Positions 1 to 4,652 of a stretch of 6,716 nucleotides of DNA are shown piece after piece. Within the stretch, counting starts at the first letter, position 1, and every line of letters starts with the position of its first letter. Origin of the DNA: an uncultured Lachnospiraceae bacterium (GTDB lineage Bacteria > Bacillota > Clostridia > Lachnospirales > Lachnospiraceae); NCBI GenBank assembly GCA_947653315.1, contig CANTGP010000170.1:1-6716 (forward strand), in the 5' to 3' direction. The position numbers and the translations under genes are program-made. The notes under the pieces are model-generated. The model was not told the origin of the DNA. It saw nothing but the letters and a program-made list of their open reading frames with translations, and ran no database searches.

Positions 1-243
1 ACGCTGAAAATCGATAAATCCTTTATTGATACGGTGATTTCGGATTCCAACACGAAAATCATTACGGAAGCCATTATTTACATGGTGAAGAAATTAGGTT
101 ATGAAACGGTGGCGGAAGGGGTGGAGACACAGGAACAGTTTGAATATTTAAAATCCATCGAGTGCGATAATATCCAGGGTTATTTCCTTGGGAAGCCGAT
201 GCCCGCCAAGGACGTGGAAGAACTCTTGCGGCAGGAAGCCTAG
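1..243 (+). CDS. EAL-domain cyclic-di-GMP phosphodiesterase, C-terminal 80 residues (5' end outside window)
   Basis: This is the 3' end of a gene that begins before the window; the frame is open from base 1 and stops at TAG 241-243. The visible 80 residues are the last third of an EAL domain, which hydrolyses cyclic-di-GMP to the linear dinucleotide pGpG. Motifs seen in order are LKIDKSFI (the KxD lysine), ETVAEGVETQEQ (the AEGVE glutamate that activates the catalytic water) and QGYFLGKPMP (the conserved late glutamine). All three are canonical, so this half of the active site looks intact. The metal-binding half (EAL, the asparagine strand, DDFG) lies upstream and cannot be judged, nor can any sensor or GGDEF domain. 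An internal ATG at position 34 is not the real start because conserved EAL sequence precedes it. The next gene starts 12 nt after the stop, suggesting cotranscription. Confidence 0.93.
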   Translation, partial: TLKIDKSFIDTVISDSNTKIITEAIIYMVKKLGYETVAEGVETQEQFEYLKSIECDNIQGYFLGKPMPAKDVEELLRQEA

Positions 244-255
244 GGCGGGATACTT

Positions 256-1575
256 ATGTTGACGGGACGGGCAGCGGAGCTGGATGGTTTGAGAGGGTAT
301 TACGGGAAGGCGGGAAGCTGTCTTTTGATACTCTATGGTCAGAAATACATAGGAAAAACTGCGGTTTTACGTGAGTTTACAAGAGGCAAGCCCTGTCATT
401 ACCATATGGCAAGGGCTTGTTCCGGGAACGAACATCTCTTGGCGCTTAAGGATTTGGCAAAACGGGCGGCCGGTTCCGGGAAAGACAAGGCGGTAATCGT
501 CGTGGAAGAATTCCAGCGCATGGTGCGTACGGGAGAAGCGGTAACGGAGGCATTGTTTGCCCTGCCGCAGGCGGCGGGAAGGCAGGGGGTCATGGTGGTG
601 CTGACAAGTTCCTGCATCCGTTGGGTGGAAAATACCATGGTTTCCAAAATCGGGAATGCGGCACGGGAAATTTCCGGCGTCTTTAAGTTTAAGGAGTTGG
701 ATTTTTTCCGTTTGCGGGAATACTTTCCGGGTTATGGTGTGCGCCAGTGCATGGAAGTATACGCCATGCTCGGAGGAGTGCCGGGTTGGTGGGAATGTTT
801 TGACGGACGCTTATCCGTGAAAGAAAATGTCTGCCGGAATATCCTGACGAAGACGGGTCGGCTGCACGAAGCGCCGGAATACCTGATGGCGGAGGAACTG
901 AGGGAGCTTTCGGTATATAACACGATACTGGCATCGCTTGCCGCAGGGAAGGAAAAACTCAATGATTTATACCGCCATACCGGTTTTTCCCGCGCAAAGT
1001 TAAGCGTATACCTCGGAAACCTGACCGGGATGAACCTGGTGGAAAAGGTATTTTCCTATGAATGCCCGGATTCCGCCGGAACAAAGGACGGGGCGAAAAA
1101 GGGACTGTACCGGATTAGCAATGATTATGTGAGGTTCTATTATACTTACCTGTACGGAGGGGCGGACCGGCTGTTCCAAATGTCGCCGGAGCGTTATTAC
1201 AATACTTACATCCTGCCGGACCGGGACCGGTACATACAGGATGCATTCCGCCGGATTTGTATGCAGCATATGGAAAGATGCGCCGGGGAAGGGCGGTTTC
1301 CGTTACAGCCGGAGCGCATGGGAAGCTGGTTCGGGAAAAAGGGAAACATCGACATTGTGGTGCAGGATACGCAGGGACATACCCTTTTGGCACTCTGTAT
1401 GGCAAGCCGCATGGGCATGGCTTATGCCGATTACCGGAAACTGCTGGAGACGGCGCAGGCTGCCGGGTTTCATGCCGACGATATATGGTTATATGCGGAA
1501 CTGTTCGATGAGAGGATTGTTTGGGAAGCGGAGGGGAAGGAGAACCTGACGCTTGTGGATATCAGGAAACTGTGA
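256..1575 (+). CDS. AAA-type ATPase with C-terminal DUF234 domain (archaeal-ATPase family), function unknown
   Basis: A 439-residue protein resembling the archaeal-ATPase/DUF234 family, which is also widespread in Firmicutes and has no settled role. The N-terminal P-loop domain has Walker A GQKYIGKT (residues 28-35), a Walker B-like strand VIVVEEF (80-86, with Glu84 where Asp is usual and Glu85 as the likely catalytic acid) and a sensor-1-like strand VVLTSS (about 114-119). A winged-helix segment follows at about 222-265 (KLNDLYRHTGFSRAKLSVYL), typical of the family. The C-terminal part begins near LYRISNDYVRFYY (284-296), the DUF234 signature. The end of this family often resembles a PD-(D/E)XK nuclease fold. 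Here Asp366 remains in GNIDIVV, but the expected E-x-K reads LCM (380-382), so nuclease activity is unlikely. No signal peptide or membrane segment is evident. The start is supported by GGCGGGA 6 nt upstream of the ATG. Confidence 0.85.
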   Translation: MLTGRAAELDGLRGYYGKAGSCLLILYGQKYIGKTAVLREFTRGKPCHYHMARACSGNEHLLALKDLAKRAAGSGKDKAVIVVEEFQRMVRTGEAVTEALFALPQAAGRQGVMVVLTSSCIRWVENTMVSKIGNAAREISGVFKFKELDFFRLREYFPGYGVRQCMEVYAMLGGVPGWWECFDGRLSVKENVCRNILTKTGRLHEAPEYLMAEELRELSVYNTILASLAAGKEKLNDLYRHTGFSRAKLSVYLGNLTGMNLVEKVFSYECPDSAGTKDGAKKGLYRISNDYVRFYYTYLYGGADRLFQMSPERYYNTYILPDRDRYIQDAFRRICMQHMERCAGEGRFPLQPERMGSWFGKKGNIDIVVQDTQGHTLLALCMASRMGMAYADYRKLLETAQAAGFHADDIWLYAELFDERIVWEAEGKENLTLVDIRKL

Positions 1576-1584
1576 GGGATAAGG

Positions 1585-1617
1585 ATGCGTCTGCCGGGGA
1601 AAGGCCGGACGCAGTAA
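1585..1617 (+). CDS. Possible 10-codon leader peptide before topB
   Basis: In the spacer before topB, ATG at 1585 opens a short frame (MRLPGKGRTQ) ending at TAA 1615-1617. GAGGG at 1574-1578 lies 6 nt upstream and could serve as a ribosome binding site. The stop lies one base before the topB Shine-Dalgarno GGAG (1619-1622), a geometry that would suit translational coupling. The frame also covers most of a hairpin. Such a short ORF can easily arise by chance, and nothing in the peptide is recognisable, so this is a weak call. Confidence 0.2.
   Translation: MRLPGKGRTQ
1587..1612 (+). other. Imperfect hairpin in the ATPase-topB spacer
   Basis: GCGTC (1587-1591) pairs with GACGC (1608-1612). 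The stem can be extended by a T-G wobble, a G-C pair and, past one bulged base, CC/GG, leaving a loop of about seven bases. No T-run follows, so it is not an intrinsic terminator. It ends 6 nt before the topB Shine-Dalgarno and could influence topB translation or transcript processing, but no function is shown. Confidence 0.35.
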
Positions 1618-1618
1618 C

Positions 1619-1622
1619 GGAG
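1619..1622 (+). promoter_or_regulatory. Ribosome binding site of topB
   Basis: GGAG lies 5 nt upstream of ATG 1628. It supports this start, which also places the conserved Toprim strand (LYIAEKPSVA) at residues 5-14, as expected for topoisomerase III. Confidence 0.65.
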
Positions 1623-1627
1623 CACGG

Positions 1628-3703
1628 ATGGGAAAGAATTTATATATAGCGGAAAAGCCCAGTGTGGCAAGGGAATTTGCAAAAGCGTTAAAACTGAATA
1701 TGAGCAGCCGGGACGGTTACATGGAATCGCAGGAAGCCGTTGTTACATGGTGTGTGGGACATTTGGTGACCATGAGTTATCCGGAGGCGTATGACGAGAA
1801 GCTCAAACGCTGGTCATTGGAAACGATTCCGTTCATCCCGTCGGAATTTAAGTATGAAGTGATTGAAAACGTGAAGAAACAGTTCCAAACCGTGAGCGGG
1901 CTCTTAAACCGTCCCGACGTGGATACCATATATGTGTGCACGGATTCCGGGAGGGAGGGAGAGTATATCTACCGTTTGGTGGAACGGCAGGCGCATGTGA
2001 AAGGAAAACAGCGCAAACGCGTGTGGATTGATTCCCAAACGGAGGAGGAAATCCTGCGCGGGATACGGGAGGCCAAGGATTTATCCGCCTATGATAACCT
2101 TTGTGCGGCGGCATACCTAAGGGCAAAGGAAGATTATCTGATGGGTATTAATTTTTCCCGTGTCCTTACGTTAAAATACGGCAATTCCATCAAAGCCTAT
2201 TTAAAGACGGACCGCGCCGTCATTTCGGTGGGCAGGGTGATGACCTGTGTGCTTGGGATGGTGGTAAACCGAGAGAGGGAAATCCGTGAATTCGTGAAAA
2301 CGCCTTTTTACCGCCTGGTGGCAGGTGTGGAGTCGGAAGGGAAGGTGTTTGACTGCGAGTGGAAGGCGGTGGAGGGGACGAAGTATTACCAGTCGCCGCT
2401 TCTTTATAAGGAAAACGGTTTTAAGGAGCGGAAGACGGCAGAAGAACTGGTTGCCCATTTGACGGAAAATCCGCAGGCGTCTCCCGTGCTGGAAGCCGTG
2501 GAACGGAAGAAGGAGGCAAAGAATCCGCCGCTTCTATATAATTTGGCGGAACTGCAGAACGACTGTTCCAAATATTTTAAAATCAGTCCCGATGAAACGC
2601 TGCGCATTGCGCAGGAATTGTATGAGAAAAAAATGACTACCTATCCGAGGACGGATGCGAGGGTACTGTCCACGGCGGTTGCCAAGGAAATCCATAAAAA
2701 TATCGGCGGTCTGCGGGGATATGCGCCGGCAGCGGTTTTTGCGGGGGAAATACTGGCAGGCGGTTTCCATAAAAACATCGCAAAGACCAGATATGTCAAT
2801 GACAAACAGATTACCGACCACTACGCCATCATACCGACCGGACAGGGTTTGAACGCTTTGGGCGGGCTGAACCCCACATCGGCAAAGGTATATGAGATTA
2901 TCGTCAGACGGTTTTTGGCTGTTTTTTATCCGGCGGCGGTATACCAAAAAATATCCCTGACGGTGGCGCTGAAGGACGAGAAATTTTTTGCAGGGTTTAA
3001 GGTACCGGTACAGGAAGGGTATTTAAAGGTAACGGAATACTCCTTTGCAAAGAAAAAAGAGGAGAAGCCGCAGGGCAGTACGACAGGGGAAAGAGTGGGT
3101 ACGGAAGAAAAGGAAAATGCGGAAAACGGCGGGGGGCAGGAGGAAGGGACTGCGGATACGAAAGACCCGGAATTCATTGCCATGGTGCAGCGGTTAAGGA
3201 AAGGGGATGTGCTGGCTTTAAAAAGGCTGGATATCAGGGAAGGGGAGACGACGCCGCCCAAACGCTATAATTCGGGAACGATGATCCTGACCATGGAGAA
3301 CGCGGGGCAGTTCATCGAGGATGACGAGCTAAGGGCGCAGATTAAGGGCAGCGGTATCGGCACTTCCGCCACGCGTGCGGAAATCCTGAAAAAACTGGTA
3401 AACATCCAATACCTGGCGTTAAATAAGAAAACGCAGGTCATTACGCCTACCCTGATGGGGGAAATGGTTTACGAAGTAGTGGCAGGCGCCATAAAGCCGC
3501 TGTTAGACCCGGCGCTGACCGCGAGCTGGGAGAAAGGACTGACCCTGGTGGCGGAAGGCAGCATCACCGAAGACGAGTACATGCGTAAGCTGGACGATTT
3601 TGTGACCAGAAGGACGAACATTGTAAAACAGTTGGGCAACCAAACATTTCTGTTCCGGCAGTTTGACCATGCGGCGGAGAATTATAAAGGCGGCAGAAAA
3701 TGA
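1628..3703 (+). CDS. topB: DNA topoisomerase III (type IA topoisomerase)
   Basis: A 691-residue type IA topoisomerase. It cuts one DNA strand through a 5'-phosphotyrosyl link, passes another strand through and reseals; topoisomerase III enzymes chiefly decatenate replication and recombination intermediates. The Toprim domain starts with LYIAEKPSVA (Glu9, Lys10) and carries CTDSGREGEYIYR, with metal-binding Asp106 and Glu110. The middle acidic position is Gly108, a known topoisomerase III variation (DxGxE). The catalytic tyrosine is Tyr339 in TTYPRTDAR (codon 2642-2644), with Arg341 beside it. Later motifs TPPKRYNSGTMILTMENAG and GIGTSATRAEIL are typical. An acidic, Gly-rich low-complexity stretch at about 474-514 interrupts the core just before KGDVLALKRL and is probably a disordered loop. 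There is no C-terminal Cys4 zinc ribbon. The stop codon TGA 3701-3703 lies inside the first unit of a tandem repeat. Related enzymes occur on chromosomes and on conjugative elements; no other mobile-element gene is visible here. Confidence 0.96.
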   Translation: MGKNLYIAEKPSVAREFAKALKLNMSSRDGYMESQEAVVTWCVGHLVTMSYPEAYDEKLKRWSLETIPFIPSEFKYEVIENVKKQFQTVSGLLNRPDVDTIYVCTDSGREGEYIYRLVERQAHVKGKQRKRVWIDSQTEEEILRGIREAKDLSAYDNLCAAAYLRAKEDYLMGINFSRVLTLKYGNSIKAYLKTDRAVISVGRVMTCVLGMVVNREREIREFVKTPFYRLVAGVESEGKVFDCEWKAVEGTKYYQSPLLYKENGFKERKTAEELVAHLTENPQASPVLEAVERKKEAKNPPLLYNLAELQNDCSKYFKISPDETLRIAQELYEKKMTTYPRTDARVLSTAVAKEIHKNIGGLRGYAPAAVFAGEILAGGFHKNIAKTRYVNDKQITDHYAIIPTGQGLNALGGLNPTSAKVYEIIVRRFLAVFYPAAVYQKISLTVALKDEKFFAGFKVPVQEGYLKVTEYSFAKKKEEKPQGSTTGERVGTEEKENAENGGGQEEGTADTKDPEFIAMVQRLRKGDVLALKRLDIREGETTPPKRYNSGTMILTMENAGQFIEDDELRAQIKGSGIGTSATRAEILKKLVNIQYLALNKKTQVITPTLMGEMVYEVVAGAIKPLLDPALTASWEKGLTLVAEGSITEDEYMRKLDDFVTRRTNIVKQLGNQTFLFRQFDHAAENYKGGRK

Positions 3704-3833
3704 CGGAATAAAAAAAGACGGAATAAAAATTACGAAATAAAAAATGACGGAATAAAAAATGATGGAATAAAAAATGATGGAATAAAAAATGACGGAGTAA
3801 AAAAAGACAGAATGAAAAGGACAGGATAAAAAA
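3701..3833 (+). repeat. Nine imperfect 15-nt tandem repeats, consensus TGACGGAATAAAAAA
   Basis: Units begin at 3701, 3716, 3731, 3745, 3760, 3775, 3790, 3805 and 3819. Seven are 15 nt; units 3 and 8 are 14 nt. Units 1 and 4 are identical, as are units 5 and 6 (TGATGGAATAAAAAA); the outer units are more diverged. The first unit starts with the TGA stop of topB. Read on in the topB frame past that stop, the array stays open for 41 codons to TAA 3827-3829 and encodes a basic tail with four NDGIK/NDGVK pentapeptides. The strand is strongly purine-biased, and no dyad symmetry or terminator is visible. The array could have grown by replication slippage from the 3' end of topB. A regulatory role is possible but unproven. 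Confidence 0.9.
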
Positions 3834-3834
3834 G

Positions 3835-3876
3835 CAATCAGGAATAGGAATCAGGAAAAACAATCAAGAATAGGAA
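3835..3876 (+). repeat. Pair of 16-nt direct repeats, CAATCARGAATAGGAA
   Basis: Copies at 3835-3850 and 3861-3876 differ at one position (G/A) and start 26 nt apart. They continue the A-rich, purine-biased composition of the spacer but have a different unit from the 15-nt array. No coding, promoter or terminator signal is evident in 3834-3898. The whole 3704-3912 spacer is therefore repeats plus a ribosome binding site. Confidence 0.7.
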
Positions 3877-3898
3877 AAAAGAAACCGATAAATTGTTT

Positions 3899-3904
3899 AG
3901 GAGG
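3899..3904 (+). promoter_or_regulatory. Strong Shine-Dalgarno for the GlmU-like acyltransferase
   Basis: AGGAGG is a full match to the anti-Shine-Dalgarno core and lies 8 nt upstream of ATG 3913, fixing that start. An ATG at 3905 is directly adjacent and out of frame, so it is not a plausible start. No convincing -35/-10 pair could be found in the spacer. Confidence 0.85.
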
Positions 3905-3912
3905 ATGAGAGT

Positions 3913-4596
3913 ATGGAATCGAAAATGGAACAAACGAAAATCAGTAATTTGTACACGCTGCAGGAAACCATTGCGGCAGACTTATTTTCCGGCGTGGAAT
4001 TTCCGTGGGAGGTGCTTCCGAAGATAAGCGCGTTTATCATAGAGCTTGGGAACCGCCTTCCGGAAGACATTTATGAGAAACGTGGGGAGAACGTTTGGGT
4101 GGCAAAAAGCGCGAAGGTATTTCCCAGCGCATATATCAACGGCCCTGCGATTATAGACGAGGATGCGGAAATCCGCCACTGTGCGTTTATCAGGGGAAAC
4201 GCCATTGTGGGAAAAGGGGCGGTGGTGGGGAATTCCACCGAGCTTAAAAACGTGGTGCTGTTCAATAAAGTACAGGTTCCCCATTATAATTACGTGGGCG
4301 ACAGTATTCTTGGCTATAAGGCGCATATGGGCGCAGGCTCCATTACTTCCAACGTTAAGAGCGATAAGACGCTGGTAGTGGTCAGGGCAGGGGAAGAACA
4401 TAGGGAGACGGGGTTAAAGAAATTCGGCGCCATGCTGGGGGATGAAGTGGAGGTCGGCTGCAATTCCGTGCTGAATCCCGGTACCGTAATCGGGAAGAAG
4501 GCAAGCGTATACCCCACGTCTTCCGTCCGGGGATACGTTCCGGCAGGCTGTATTTACAAAGACAAGGATCATATCGTTGTGAGGAAGGATTCCTGA
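3913..4596 (+). CDS. GlmU-type left-handed beta-helix acyltransferase without a nucleotidyltransferase domain
   Basis: A 227-residue protein. After a mainly helical N-terminal part (about 1-58), the rest is a left-handed beta-helix of hexapeptide repeats: residues about 60-110 (SAKVFPSAYINGPAIIDEDA, then IRGNAIVGKGAVVGN) and about 175-215 (LGDEVEVGCNSVLNPGTVIG). The central block VQVPHYNYVGDSILG followed by MGAGSITSNVKSDK closely resembles the acetyltransferase half of GlmU, and His124 aligns with the catalytic histidine of that family. GlmU acetylates glucosamine-1-phosphate and then uridylylates it; the N-terminal pyrophosphorylase domain for the second step is absent here. It is thus probably a cytoplasmic acetyl-CoA-dependent sugar-phosphate or nucleotide-sugar acyltransferase. 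The substrate cannot be told from sequence. Database names such as UDP-GlcNAc pyrophosphorylase would be misleading. Family members usually form trimers. It follows the repeat-rich spacer and is 56 nt upstream of the EIIC-EAL gene. Confidence 0.85.
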   Translation: MESKMEQTKISNLYTLQETIAADLFSGVEFPWEVLPKISAFIIELGNRLPEDIYEKRGENVWVAKSAKVFPSAYINGPAIIDEDAEIRHCAFIRGNAIVGKGAVVGNSTELKNVVLFNKVQVPHYNYVGDSILGYKAHMGAGSITSNVKSDKTLVVVRAGEEHRETGLKKFGAMLGDEVEVGCNSVLNPGTVIGKKASVYPTSSVRGYVPAGCIYKDKDHIVVRKDS

Positions 4597-4601
4597 TACC
4601 C

Positions 4602-4638
4602 ACGTGCAGTACGTTCCCAAAAGGAACCGGTTGTGCGT
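4602..4638 (+). other. Long imperfect hairpin between the acyltransferase and EIIC-EAL genes
   Basis: GTTCC (4613-4617) pairs with GGAAC (4623-4627) around a CAAAA loop. Beyond a short symmetric internal loop (4609-4612 against 4628-4631, partly wobble-pairable), ACGTGCA (4602-4608) pairs with TGTGCGT (4632-4638) through five Watson-Crick and two G-T pairs. The structure begins 5 nt after the upstream stop and ends 14 nt before ATG 4653. No T-run follows, so it is not a classical intrinsic terminator. It could be a processing or stability element or modulate translation of the downstream gene. Confidence 0.5.
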
Positions 4639-4652
4639 AGCGGAATAAGTGG

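Noticed and set aside
34..243. A complete small gene of 69 codons starting at ATG 34
   Set aside because: The frame is open to base 1 and conserved EAL residues (LKIDKSFI) lie before that ATG, so this is the end of a larger gene.
1241..1549. Overlapping forward open frames inside the ATPase gene, and many reverse open frames across the window
   Set aside because: They lie wholly within well-supported genes, show no recognisable domains and have compositions expected of out-of-frame readings.
1587..1612. Intrinsic terminator after the ATPase gene
   Set aside because: The hairpin is followed by AGTAACGG rather than a T-run, and topB begins 16 nt later.
1937..1963. Inactive TopB because the middle Toprim aspartate is replaced by glycine (Gly108)
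   Set aside because: DxGxE in place of DxDxE is common in topoisomerase III relatives; Asp106, Glu110, Glu9 and catalytic Tyr339 are all present.
3564..3863. Reverse-strand open frame with repeated HFLFH/RHFLF peptides across the topB end and spacer
   Set aside because: It is the antisense reading of the 15-nt tandem repeat plus the topB 3' end. It has no supporting homology; the periodic peptide comes from the DNA repeat.
3701..3880. CRISPR-like array or iteron origin
   Set aside because: The units are contiguous 15-mers without spacers, have no dyad symmetry, and no cas or rep gene is nearby. They fit a simple tandem repeat.
4602..4638. Intrinsic terminator after the acyltransferase gene
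   Set aside because: The stem is reasonable, but the downstream sequence AGCGGAATAAG has no T-run, so it was listed as an unassigned hairpin.
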